Part shown: in pieces, positions 7,154 to 14,971 of the stretch
How positions within the stretch are numbered: position 1 is the stretch's first letter
Layout: each line of letters starts with the position of its first letter
DNA from: Planctomycetota bacterium
GTDB lineage: Bacteria; Planctomycetota; Phycisphaerae; WQYP01
Direction: 5' to 3'
Assembly: GCA_021798635.1 (NCBI GenBank)
Contig: JAJZGH010000060.1
Span: forward strand, 1-20,491
DNA: 20,491 nt
The notes under the pieces: generated by a model
The model's input: the letters and a program-made list of their open reading frames with translations, nothing else
Told to the model about the DNA's origin: nothing
Database searches by the model: none
Made by a program: the position numbers and the translations under genes

Positions 7154-7157
7154 CTCC
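7154..7157 (-). promoter_or_regulatory. Ribosome-binding site deciding the oppF start
   Basis: GGAG on the minus strand lies 6 nt upstream of the ATG at 7147. It overlaps the alternative TTG start, which is therefore unlikely. Confidence 0.6.
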
Positions 7158-7195
7158 AAAACAAGCCGGCCAGCGGAGGTTAGCGGCGAATCGTT

Positions 7196-8269
7196 TTATG
7201 CAACGGGTTCCGGCGACTTTTTTGATCGGCGAAACGCCAGCGACGGTTCCGTTCCCGGCGCACCATCAAAACCGGCTGCGGAAAATGTCGCGACCCAATG
7301 TCCGGGCAATACTTCATTGAGCGGCGGCATGCCTTGTTTGCAACGATCCCGTGCCCGGTCCTGACACTGCGTACAGCGCGGCTCAAAGCGACAACCCTGC
7401 GGCCAATCCAGTGGACTGGGAACCATACCGGGAATCGCGGGCAGGCGCTGGTGCTCCTGGTTCAAACGCGGCACACAGGCTAACAGCCCGCGCGTATAGG
7501 GATGCAGGGGGTTGGTGAACAGATCATGAACCGTAGCGAATTCAACAATTCTTCCGGCATACATAATTGCGACAATATCCGCATTTTCCGCCACAATTCC
7601 CAGATCATGCGTGATCAGCAGCACCGCCATGTTTGTGGCGGCTCGCACTTCACCCAGCAATTCCAGTATTTGAGCTTGAATCGTGACGTCCAATGCGGTC
7701 GTGGGTTCATCGGCAATTAGAAGCGACGGATTGCACGCCAGCGCCATAGCTATCATCACGCGCTGTTTCATGCCGCCGGACATCTGGTGCGGATAATCGC
7801 GCAGCCGGCGGCCCGCGTCCGCCACGCCCACGCGTTGCAGTGCGGTTTCAGCAATGCTATACGCCTGAGAATTGGAGACTTTCTGATGCAACTGAATGGC
7901 CTCGACAATCTGAAAGCCAATAGTAAATACCGGGTTGAGACTGGTCATGGGTTCCTGAAAAATCATCGCGATTTTTCCGCCACGCACGCGCCGCATCTGG
8001 GCTTCGGTGATGGATAACACATCGCGGTTCCCCAAAATAATCTGACCGCCAACAATGCGACCCGGCTCCGTAACCAGTCGCATCACTGACAGCGCGGTGA
8101 CACTTTTTCCGCAACCACTTTCACCCACCAGGGCCAGCGTTTGCCCCGGATAAATGGAAAAGGAAATCCCATCTACCGCGTTGAATATGCCCGCGGGGGT
8201 ATTAAATCGCGTGATCAGGTTGCGGACGGTCAACAGCGGTTCAGCCGCAGTGGCAGAATCTTGTATCAT
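7196..8269 (-). CDS. Oligopeptide/dipeptide ABC transporter ATP-binding protein, OppD/DppD type
   Basis: Partner ATPase of the OppF-type protein. In 357 residues it shows Walker A GESGCGKS (49-56), Q-loop [12 protein letters not shown], signature MSGGMKQR (163-170), Walker B LLIADEPT (183-190) followed by TALD, and the switch His221 in LLITHD. The C-terminal oligo_HPY region has four clustered cysteines ([19 protein letters not shown]), the pattern that carries a [4Fe-4S] cluster in some DppD structures. The ATG at 8269 has a strong GGAGGT ribosome-binding site 7 nt upstream that overlaps the end of the preceding permease gene; the two genes are 5 nt apart. After the cysteine region a tail of about 45 residues (rich in Pro, Ala and charge) is longer than usual. 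Confidence 0.94.
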   Translation of the reverse strand: MIQDSATAAEPLLTVRNLITRFNTPAGIFNAVDGISFSIYPGQTLALVGESGCGKSVTALSVMRLVTEPGRIVGGQIILGNRDVLSITEAQMRRVRGGKIAMIFQEPMTSLNPVFTIGFQIVEAIQLHQKVSNSQAYSIAETALQRVGVADAGRRLRDYPHQMSGGMKQRVMIAMALACNPSLLIADEPTTALDVTIQAQILELLGEVRAATNMAVLLITHDLGIVAENADIVAIMYAGRIVEFATVHDLFTNPLHPYTRGLLACVPRLNQEHQRLPAIPGMVPSPLDWPQGCRFEPRCTQCQDRARDRCKQGMPPLNEVLPGHWVATFSAAGFDGAPGTEPSLAFRRSKKSPEPVA

Positions 8270-8274
8270 GGCAT

Positions 8275-9516
8275 TTACCTCCGTCCCATCGTGGTGGGAT
8301 CAATGGCGTCGCGCAGGGATTCGGCAAAAAGATTAAACGCCAGAACAGTAATGAATATCAGCATTCCCGGCCCCAATGCCTGCCACCACCGAAATATGGT
8401 TGCCGGATTACCGGCGGAATTAAGCATGGACCCCCATGAAGCCGTCGGGGGCTGCACGCCCACTCCCAGATAACTTAAAGAGGCTTCAATGGTCACAGCA
8501 CCGGCCAGGCCAAAACCAGCGGAGACCAGCACGGGTGTAACGCCGTTGGGCAGCATGTGTTTGAAAAGCACCCTCCACAGCGGCATACCGGTTCCTTGCG
8601 CTGCCAGCACATAATCCAGGTTACGAATGCGGAAAAATTCCGCCCGCAGCAGCCGCGCATATCCGGTCCAACTGGTAACGCCGATAATGACCATGATATC
8701 GAGAATATGCCGCCCATAAACGGCGACAAAAGTCAGGATCAGAAAAAAGGTGGGTATGGATTCAACCATTTCCACCAGTCTCATCAGGATAATATCAAAT
8801 ATTCCACCGAAATAGCCCGTCAGCGCGCCCACCACAATTCCCATGGCCAAGGCAATAATCTGGCTGACAAATCCTACCCCCATGGCAATGCGCGCACCCC
8901 AGAGCAAGCGGGAAAGTTCATCGCGGCCGTCGCCATCCGTGCCCAGCCAATGCCGGCGGGATGGAAGTTGATTGATCAATCCTTTGCTCAACGGCTCCAT
9001 TTCCGCAAAACCCCATCGCACCGGCGGAAACACGGCATGGGTAATCACGCCGTGCCGGGCCAGACTGCGATAATTGGTCGCATCCAGGCGATTAGAGTGC
9101 AGCGCGGCAATCAATGAGCCGGCAACAATGGTAATACCGGTGATCACAACTGCTCCGATGCGGCGGCGCATCAGGCGTTGCGGTCCAGAAAGTCGCCGTG
9201 ACCTGCTCATAATAACGCCCTGCGCCGCCAAGGCACCCGCCACAAGCAGTAAAATCAAATCCACGCTGCTAAGGTCGCGGAACAGGGGATATTCGCGTAT
9301 GGCGGCATGTCCGGCGGCGGCCGGGACTACGCAGGTGTAAGGTTGTCCGTTGGCAATCAGCGGCACCAACAGCGCAATGATCACCAGCACAACCAGATAC
9401 GCCGCGCATAGCCGCACCAGCAGCGGACGAAACAGGCGTGCCGCCACCCAGCCCCAATACGGTCGCGGTGCGGGCAGCACCGGCTGGTTCATCGGCGACA
9501 GTGTCAGATCAGTCAT
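8275..9516 (-). CDS. Peptide ABC transporter permease, OppC/YejE type, with enlarged N-terminal region
   Basis: Inner-membrane permease subunit. The C-terminal 220 residues are a normal BPD_transp_1 domain with the coupling EAA loop (AAQGTGMPLWRVLFKHMLPN) and the entry motif PSRRHWLGTDGDGRDELSR near residue 189. At 413 residues it is much longer than OppC (about 300). The extra length is N-terminal: after the first membrane helix (about 33-54) there are two more hydrophobic segments (about 85-101 and 120-140) and a periplasmic-looking stretch. The wording PPVRWGFAEMEP before the GTD motif resembles YejE of the YejABEF microcin C/peptide importer. Its ATG sits in an 8-nt overlap with the end of the YejB-like gene, indicating translational coupling. 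Together with that gene it should form the main transmembrane channel. Confidence 0.92.
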   Translation of the reverse strand: MTDLTLSPMNQPVLPAPRPYWGWVAARLFRPLLVRLCAAYLVVLVIIALLVPLIANGQPYTCVVPAAAGHAAIREYPLFRDLSSVDLILLLVAGALAAQGVIMSRSRRLSGPQRLMRRRIGAVVITGITIVAGSLIAALHSNRLDATNYRSLARHGVITHAVFPPVRWGFAEMEPLSKGLINQLPSRRHWLGTDGDGRDELSRLLWGARIAMGVGFVSQIIALAMGIVVGALTGYFGGIFDIILMRLVEMVESIPTFFLILTFVAVYGRHILDIMVIIGVTSWTGYARLLRAEFFRIRNLDYVLAAQGTGMPLWRVLFKHMLPNGVTPVLVSAGFGLAGAVTIEASLSYLGVGVQPPTASWGSMLNSAGNPATIFRWWQALGPGMLIFITVLAFNLFAESLRDAIDPTTMGRR

Positions 9517-10519
9517 AGATCACCCGCGGGTCAGCCAGATGATAACATATATCCACAGCAAGATAACATAGCAGCGTCAACACCGACCCCACCAGGGCCA
9601 GATCCTGAATCACCGGCAGATCACGCGACAGCGTTGATGTATACGCCAGGCGACCCATGCCGTTGATGGAAAAAATCTGCTCGATAATAACCGACCCGCC
9701 CAGCAAGCCCGGCAGCGACATTCCAGTGAGCGTGATAAGATTCAAAAGACTGTTCCGGAAGACGTGCCTTACCAGCACGGTGGACTCCGGCAGGCCCTTG
9801 GCCCGGGCGGTCCGCACATAATCCTGCTGCAGATTTTCCAGTATTGATCCGCGAATCTGTTTACTTAAAAAGGCGAATCCGCCGTAAACCGAACAGACAA
9901 TCGGCAGAACAATATGATAAAGATAATCGGCGATGTAACGGAAAAATGTCATGTTTCCCGTATTGGTGGAATGAAGTCCTGCTGACGGAAACCAGTTGAA
10001 ATATTGTGGATTGGCAAAAAACCCCAACAGCGTTGATCCCAACCAGATCACCGGCAGCGAATACAGCGCCAGAGAAAAAAAGCCATATCCCTTATCAATA
10101 AATCGCCCCTGGTTCAGAGCCGTTATCAGCCCCCCGGGAAGGGATACCAGATAAATGACCGCCATGGCGATGGCATTGATGGTCAGTGTCACGGGCAGCC
10201 GTTGTTCAATGAGCGTCAGGACCGGTTCCTGATATACAAGGGATGTGCCGAGATGTCCTTCACAGGTGCTTTTAAGCCAGAGAAAATATTGCATGGCCAG
10301 ATTGATCGGGTGACCGTTTTTATCCACCAGATGCAGCCGGCGCTCCATGATCTGCTGTTCCTGCTTCTGGGCCTGCCGGGATTGCATAATCCCCCCGGAA
10401 ACCTGCCCCCCGGAAGTGGTCAGACCCGGGGCAAACCGCACCACGGCAAAAAGCATGAACGTCATACCCAGCAGCGTGGGAATCATCAGCAGCAGCCGGC
10501 GAATAATATAGGTTGTCAT
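9509..10519 (-). CDS. Peptide ABC transporter permease, OppB/YejB type
   Basis: Inner-membrane permease, 336 residues from the ATG at 10519. The N-terminus MTTYIIRRLLLMIPTLLGM is the standard OppB/DppB/YejB start. Later segments include the EAA coupling loop (TARAKGLPESTVLVRHVFRN) and SINGMGRLAYTSTLSRDLPV, which is closer in wording to YejB than to OppB. A GTG at 10570 would give 353 residues and start directly after the stop codon of the binding-protein gene, but the added residues (MARSRGDAVVATRWNPG) are not typical; a GGA 8 nt before 10519 may serve as ribosome-binding site. Six membrane helices are expected. It forms a heterodimer with an OppC-type permease; the obvious partner is the overlapping gene downstream. 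Confidence 0.92.
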   Translation of the reverse strand: MTTYIIRRLLLMIPTLLGMTFMLFAVVRFAPGLTTSGGQVSGGIMQSRQAQKQEQQIMERRLHLVDKNGHPINLAMQYFLWLKSTCEGHLGTSLVYQEPVLTLIEQRLPVTLTINAIAMAVIYLVSLPGGLITALNQGRFIDKGYGFFSLALYSLPVIWLGSTLLGFFANPQYFNWFPSAGLHSTNTGNMTFFRYIADYLYHIVLPIVCSVYGGFAFLSKQIRGSILENLQQDYVRTARAKGLPESTVLVRHVFRNSLLNLITLTGMSLPGLLGGSVIIEQIFSINGMGRLAYTSTLSRDLPVIQDLALVGSVLTLLCYLAVDICYHLADPRVIYD

Positions 10520-10570
10520 GCCTGGATTCCATCTTGTTGCGACAACCGCGTCACCACGGCTGCGGGCCAC

Positions 10571-12427
10571 TTACTGATACTTCTGAAGTTTGGCGGGCAC
10601 AAACCAGTTTGCTTCCAGCGGCCCATACTTGCCCACCGGGGCGGTATTATGAAAGCGCTGATTGATAAACATCAGCGCTTCCGACGTAAACAAAAACATA
10701 TAGGGCTGCTGGCGGTAAACAATGGCCTGAAATGTATGCCATATCGCCATACGCTTGGCCGTATTCATCTCGCGGCGACCTTCGGAAATCAGCTTATCCG
10801 CTTCGGGGTTGTCAAAGTCCCCGGCGTTGCTGCCCTTATCCGCATAACAGGCGGAATCCCAGATCTGATAGGGATCATTTTCAATGCCGCCGCTCCATCC
10901 CAGAAAGTACGAAGAGAACTGGCGGTTATCAATTTTTTCAATCATCACGGAAAATTCCAGCGGCTGCACGCTCATATCAATGCCGGCTTTAGCAAATTGC
11001 TGTTTCATATAAACACAGATATTCTGGATCAGCGGTTCGCGCGAGGGCAACAGGATCTGAAACTTAAAGGGCTTGCCGTTCCGCTGCAGGATGCCGTCCG
11101 TTCCCATTTTCCAGCCGGCCCGCTGCAAAAGCGCCCTGGCCTTTGCCGGGTCATAGGAAATCGGTTTAACCTTGGGATTATTCTGCGGGGAAAGCGGATT
11201 AAAGGGACCGGTCATCGGCTGGGCCAGACCGTGCAAAAAAGTTTTGATAATGGCGTTGCGATCCACCAGCATACACAGGGCGGTGCGGGTGAGGCGATCC
11301 TTAAATTCCGGCTTTTTGAGATTCCAGCAAACAAACATATAACCCGCCGCAGGCGTCAGAAATTTGTAGCAGTGATGGCTTTTGGCAAATCCCGGTTGCT
11401 TGGTGTATTTAATCCACTGGGAAGGCTCCGGGGGATCGGTATCCAATTGCCCGGCAAGAAATGCCTGCAGGGCGGCCTGGGGATTCTGGATAAACCGATA
11501 AATAATACGGTTGAATGTCGGCAAGGGCCCCCAGTAACGCGGATTACGCACCAGCACAATTTCACCGCTGGTCCATTTATCAAACAGGTATGGGCCGCTG
11601 CCTACCAGCAAGCGACCGCGTTTGTTGAACTCACCGGCCTTTTTAAATTGATACACGCTTTCCGGCAGGATGCTCAAGCCTCCCACCACTTCCAGCGACT
11701 TAAAATACGGATGTTTAAAGGTAAAGATAACGGTACGTTGGCCCACGGCGCGGCAGGATTTTACATCATTAAAGTAAACCCGTTGAGGCGCATCATCCAC
11801 GCCGGGGTTCATCATGGTGTTGTAGCTGAACAGCACATCCTGCGCGGTAACGGGATGCCCATTGCTGAAACACGCCCGCCGGCGAATTTTGAACGTGATC
11901 TTCAGGCCGTTGGGGGAAATGCGGTAACTTCGGGCCAACCACGGCTCCCATTTGAGTGTGATTGGATCACGTGAAAGCAGCGATTCCTGGACCCAGCCCT
12001 GCACGACCGAGGCACCCTCATCACGTGACACAAATGGTGTCAGCGTGTGCGGATTTTCACCAAGATTCTCCACCAGCCAATCGCCACGGGCGTAATCGGG
12101 ACGGGAATATGGATTGTGCGGCAGCATCGGTGGATTGGGATAGCAGACATAATGGGTGCCGTCCGGGAGGGTTTCACGAATATCTTTTTGCGACGCGGTC
12201 GTGCCCCGCACCTTGCCGGATTGCAACTTCAGGCCGTGACGGAGAATTTGCTGCAGGATCTGTGTTTGGTCCAACTGCTGCTGATTAAGGGTTTTTATCT
12301 GGCCGGATAATGCAATGACCTGTTTATTGACATAATTGAATTGCGCCATCGCCATGACGGCCGCGCCAATGATCAGCAGCAATAGAACAGTGAAAATGAA
12401 ATCTTTGAGCGTAAAGCGATTATCCAT
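10571..12427 (-). CDS. Membrane-anchored extracellular solute-binding protein, family 5 (peptide-binding, OppA/YejA-like)
   Basis: Binding protein that captures the substrate for the importer, 618 residues. The SBP_bac_5 fold is recognised from PWLARSYRISPNGLKITFKI, the family signature region FSNGHPVTAQDVLFSYN (about 187-203), DVKSCRAVGQRTVIFTFKHPYF, GSGPYLFDKW and the C-terminal lobe (YDPAKARALLQRAGW). Instead of a cleavable or lipoprotein signal it begins with a short cytoplasmic tail, one transmembrane helix (about residues 10-28) and a Gln/Leu-rich coiled-coil-like segment (about 31-57), so it should stay anchored in the inner membrane and may oligomerise. The ATG at 12427 is chosen because AGGTGA (12432-12437) precedes it closely; a GTG at 12445 would add six residues. 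Family 5 proteins bind peptides, nickel or other ligands; the ligand cannot be told from sequence. Confidence 0.92.
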   Translation of the reverse strand: MDNRFTLKDFIFTVLLLLIIGAAVMAMAQFNYVNKQVIALSGQIKTLNQQQLDQTQILQQILRHGLKLQSGKVRGTTASQKDIRETLPDGTHYVCYPNPPMLPHNPYSRPDYARGDWLVENLGENPHTLTPFVSRDEGASVVQGWVQESLLSRDPITLKWEPWLARSYRISPNGLKITFKIRRRACFSNGHPVTAQDVLFSYNTMMNPGVDDAPQRVYFNDVKSCRAVGQRTVIFTFKHPYFKSLEVVGGLSILPESVYQFKKAGEFNKRGRLLVGSGPYLFDKWTSGEIVLVRNPRYWGPLPTFNRIIYRFIQNPQAALQAFLAGQLDTDPPEPSQWIKYTKQPGFAKSHHCYKFLTPAAGYMFVCWNLKKPEFKDRLTRTALCMLVDRNAIIKTFLHGLAQPMTGPFNPLSPQNNPKVKPISYDPAKARALLQRAGWKMGTDGILQRNGKPFKFQILLPSREPLIQNICVYMKQQFAKAGIDMSVQPLEFSVMIEKIDNRQFSSYFLGWSGGIENDPYQIWDSACYADKGSNAGDFDNPEADKLISEGRREMNTAKRMAIWHTFQAIVYRQQPYMFLFTSEALMFINQRFHNTAPVGKYGPLEANWFVPAKLQKYQ

Positions 12428-12431
12428 TGAT

Positions 12432-12437
12432 TCACCT
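12432..12437 (-). promoter_or_regulatory. Ribosome-binding site deciding the start of the solute-binding protein
   Basis: AGGTGA on the minus strand lies 4 nt from the ATG at 12427. It falls inside the reading frame opened by the alternative GTG at 12445, which therefore is a less likely start. Confidence 0.6.
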
Positions 12438-12492
12438 GTTTGCACAGCGCCGGCCGGAACGGGCCGATCGCAACATTTATACGCCGTGAATT

Positions 12493-13440
12493 CTATCGCG
12501 TTCGCACGTCCAATGCATCGCGCAGGGCGTCACCGAGAAAATTTAAGCATAACAGCGCCAGCGTCAAGCCGACACAGGGCCAGGTAATCAGCCACCATTG
12601 CGTATGGATCGGATTGATCGCCTCCACGCCCGAAGCCGCAAGATTTCCCCATGTCGGCACCGGTGGCTGGACACCTAACCCCAGAAAACTCAAAAATGAT
12701 TCTGCCAGAATCGCATTGGGAACGGTCAACGCGGCATAGACCGCGACCGAACCGATAAGATTGGGCAGGATGTGCCGCAGCAGAATGCGCGATGGTTTGG
12801 CACCGGTAGCGCGTGCCGCTTCCACAAACGGTTGATTGACCAGGCTCATGGTCTGGCTGCGAATCACACGGGCCATGGTCAGCCAGCTTACGCCGCCGAT
12901 GCCCACCAGGAGCACCACAATTCCCGCCAGGCCTTGGGCGTGCGGCAATCCGGTAGCATTGAAAAAATGGGCTATTCGATCTACCAGCGCCACCCGCAGC
13001 AGAATGACCAGTAGAATGTAAGGTAAACCATACAGCACATCCACGCCGCGCATCAGCAGCGCATCAAGCCGCCCGCCCGCATATCCGGATACCAGACCCA
13101 CACTTAATCCGATTCCCACCGCAACCAGCGCCGAAAATATCCCGATCAGCAGTGAAATGGCCCCACCCAGCAAGAAGCGTGAAAGCAAATCCCGCCCCAA
13201 GGCATCCGTACCCATCCAATGTTGCCACGACGGCGGCGCCAGCGCCTCCCGGAGATCCTGTTGATTAAATGTATGCAGCGTCCAAGGCAATGATCCGTAA
13301 CAGGCCAGCACAAAGAAGCACATGCCGATAAGTCCCGCAACCGCCAGGCGATTGGCCAGGAAGCGGTCCAGTGCCAGGCGCAATGGCGAACGCGGCCGAG
13401 CGATGATGCGATGACGGATGGGTAATTCAATGCTGCTCAT
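12493..13440 (-). CDS. Additional peptide ABC transporter permease, OppC/DppC type
   Basis: A second OppC-type permease, 315 residues, encoded before the binding protein. It has the ordinary OppC length and layout: N-terminal cytoplasmic segment, first membrane helix (about 32-50), the entry motif HWMGTDALGRDLLSRFLLGG, a BPD_transp_1 domain with the EAA loop ARATGAKPSRILLRHILPN, and FLSFLGLGVQPPVPTWGN near the C-terminus. It is clearly different from the long YejE-like permease at 8275-9516. Only one OppB-type permease is encoded in the cluster, so this one either pairs with the same OppB as an alternative subunit or with a permease encoded elsewhere. It starts 39 nt after the citrate synthase stop codon; no clear ribosome-binding site is seen before the ATG at 13440. 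A 65-nt gap separates it from the binding-protein gene. Confidence 0.92.
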   Translation of the reverse strand: MSSIELPIRHRIIARPRSPLRLALDRFLANRLAVAGLIGMCFFVLACYGSLPWTLHTFNQQDLREALAPPSWQHWMGTDALGRDLLSRFLLGGAISLLIGIFSALVAVGIGLSVGLVSGYAGGRLDALLMRGVDVLYGLPYILLVILLRVALVDRIAHFFNATGLPHAQGLAGIVVLLVGIGGVSWLTMARVIRSQTMSLVNQPFVEAARATGAKPSRILLRHILPNLIGSVAVYAALTVPNAILAESFLSFLGLGVQPPVPTWGNLAASGVEAINPIHTQWWLITWPCVGLTLALLCLNFLGDALRDALDVRTR

Positions 13441-13479
13441 ACGCGCCGCACGCTGATGAAAATATTACCCGATCAGCAG

Positions 13480-14766
13480 TTAGCGCTGATCGATGGGCAC
13501 ATAATGGCGATTCACCGGGCCGGTATAGATCTGCCGGGGCCGGGCAATTTTGGATGCCGGATCGTCATGCTGTTCCTTCCAATGGGCAATCCATCCCGGC
13601 AGCCGTCCGATGGCAAAAAGCACCGTGAACATATCCGTTGGAATGCCCATGGCCCGCATGATCATCCCGCTGTAGAAATCAACATTCGGATACAACTTCC
13701 GTGCGACAAAATAATCATCCTTCAGCGCCAACTCTTCAAGCTTGCGGGCAATGTCCAGAAGCGGATCTTTGACATCCAGTTTTTTCAGCACGCGCTCACA
13801 AACGCTTTGCAGCATTTTGGCGCGCGGGTCATAGTTCTTATACACCCGATGGCCGAACCCCATCAGGCGGATATTGTTGTCCTTCTTTTTGGATAACTCA
13901 ATATATTTTTCCGCAGTCATGCCGCCGGCATGGATTTTCTCAAGCATATCCAGTACTTCCGCATTGGCTCCGCCATGCAGCGGTCCCCATAAGGCGCACA
14001 CCCCGGCAGCGCAGCTGGCGAACAGATTCGCCTTGCTGCTGCCTACCATACGCACGGTACTGGTGGAGCAATTTTGTTCATGATCCGCATGGAGAATAAA
14101 AATTAAATTCAACGCATCTTCAATTTCCGGATCGGCCACGTGCTGTTGGTACGGCATGGAGAACATCATATGCAGGAAGTTGGCGCAATAGCGCAATTTT
14201 GGATCCGCATAAATGTAGGGCAGCCCGTTAACGCGTCGATATGTAAAGGCCGCAATGGTCCTGATCTTACTGATCAGCCGGGCCGCCGCCTCTTCCAGCA
14301 GCACTTCATCATCCAGTGAATAAAGTTCCGGATGAAAACATCCCAGGGTGTTAATCATGGCAGAGGTAATCGCCATCGGCGGTGCCGTAATGGGAAACCC
14401 TTCAAATGTATGCTTCATCGCTTCATGCAGGTGCGCATTGGCGGTCAGTCGGCCGCGGAAGCGCGCTAATTCCGGCTCCGTAGGCAGGCGGCCGAAAATC
14501 AGCAGCCACGCAACTTCAATAAAATTGGGATGACCGGCAAATTCCTCGATGGGAATGCCGCGATACCGCAAAATGCCCTTGTCCCCGTCTATATAAGTTA
14601 TGGCGCTTTGACAGGAGCCGGTGTTGCCGTAGCCGGGATCCAGGGTGATCAGTCCCGTATCGGACCGAAGGCGACTGATGTCAATTCCACGCTCATTTTC
14701 GGTTCCGGTGATCACAGGGTACGGGTAGGTTTTTCCATCCAGGGAAAGTTGAATTGAATCTGCCAT
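13480..14766 (-). CDS. gltA: Citrate synthase
   Basis: Cytoplasmic enzyme that condenses acetyl-CoA and oxaloacetate to citrate, the entry step of the TCA cycle. The 428 residues match the length and style of the hexameric, E. coli-type (type II) enzyme. The catalytic triad is visible: His264 in GPLHGGAN, His306 in GFGHRVYKN and Asp363 in NVDFYSG, nearly the same numbering as in E. coli GltA. HADHEQNCSTSTVR (227-240) is also typical. A good ribosome-binding site AAAGGA precedes the ATG by 6 nt. It is preceded by a 205-nt intergenic region with promoter-like and palindromic sequences, and followed closely (39 nt) by the peptide transporter genes, with which it may share a transcript. Confidence 0.97.
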   Translation of the reverse strand: MADSIQLSLDGKTYPYPVITGTENERGIDISRLRSDTGLITLDPGYGNTGSCQSAITYIDGDKGILRYRGIPIEEFAGHPNFIEVAWLLIFGRLPTEPELARFRGRLTANAHLHEAMKHTFEGFPITAPPMAITSAMINTLGCFHPELYSLDDEVLLEEAAARLISKIRTIAAFTYRRVNGLPYIYADPKLRYCANFLHMMFSMPYQQHVADPEIEDALNLIFILHADHEQNCSTSTVRMVGSSKANLFASCAAGVCALWGPLHGGANAEVLDMLEKIHAGGMTAEKYIELSKKKDNNIRLMGFGHRVYKNYDPRAKMLQSVCERVLKKLDVKDPLLDIARKLEELALKDDYFVARKLYPNVDFYSGMIMRAMGIPTDMFTVLFAIGRLPGWIAHWKEQHDDPASKIARPRQIYTGPVNRHYVPIDQR

Positions 14767-14777
14767 GCGAAGTCCTT

Positions 14778-14786
14778 TTACTTCAT
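14778..14786 (-). other. Two-codon minigene (Met-Lys-stop) directly before gltA
   Basis: ATG AAG TAA on the minus strand is preceded by AGGAG with 7-nt spacing, an excellent initiation site. The stop codon runs into the AAAGGA ribosome-binding site of gltA. The frame upstream is open to 14975 but has no supported start. It could be chance or a short leader that influences gltA translation. Confidence 0.3.
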
Positions 14787-14809
14787 CGTATCACTCCTGC
14801 CTGCCGGGA

Positions 14810-14839
14810 ATATTACACAATTTTTTCTCATTTGGCGAA
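14810..14839 (-). promoter_or_regulatory. Possible gltA promoter
   Basis: On the minus strand TTCGCC (14834-14839) and TAATAT (14810-14815) are separated by 18 bp, with an A-rich spacer. Both boxes are imperfect. Transcription would start about 40 nt before the gltA ATG. A long inverted repeat lies directly upstream. Confidence 0.35.
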
Positions 14840-14840
14840 T

Positions 14841-14897
14841 GGCCGGCGGTTTTTCATTTTCCGGTGACCCGGCCCCTATTTCCAACGCCCGCCGGCC
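14841..14897. repeat. Perfect 9-bp inverted repeat upstream of gltA
   Basis: GGCCGGCGG at 14841-14849 and CCGCCGGCC at 14889-14897 are exact inverted copies 39 nt apart. Between them is a second palindrome, CCGG-tgac-CCGG. The element touches the -35 region of the possible gltA promoter, so it could be an operator; as RNA it would be a stem with a large loop. No T-run follows in the minus direction, which speaks against a terminator for the antiporter gene. Confidence 0.5.
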
Positions 14898-14939
14898 GTG
14901 TTGCACTATTGCCATGCCATGAGCAACCCCGGAAACAAG

Positions 14940-14965
14940 CCCGGCCATTACTCGGAAAGGCTCCT
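14940..14965. repeat. Dispersed 26-nt repeat just downstream of the antiporter gene
   Basis: Matches 6092-6117 at 23 of 26 positions, same orientation. It lies 6 nt beyond the stop codon of the antiporter gene. Unlike the other copy, its central stem is not preserved (ACTCGGA replaces ACCGGGA), so conservation of the sequence rather than of the hairpin is suggested. Confidence 0.6.
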
Positions 14966-14971
14966 GGCGAT

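Noticed and set aside
10202..11974. 590-codon plus-strand frame opposite the binding-protein gene
   Set aside because: It is antisense to a clear SBP_bac_5 gene and the start of the permease gene; the translation shows no family features and is rich in His/Arg/Gly as expected for a shadow frame.
14841..14897. Terminator for the antiporter gene
   Set aside because: The inverted repeat has a large loop and no T-run follows in the minus direction.
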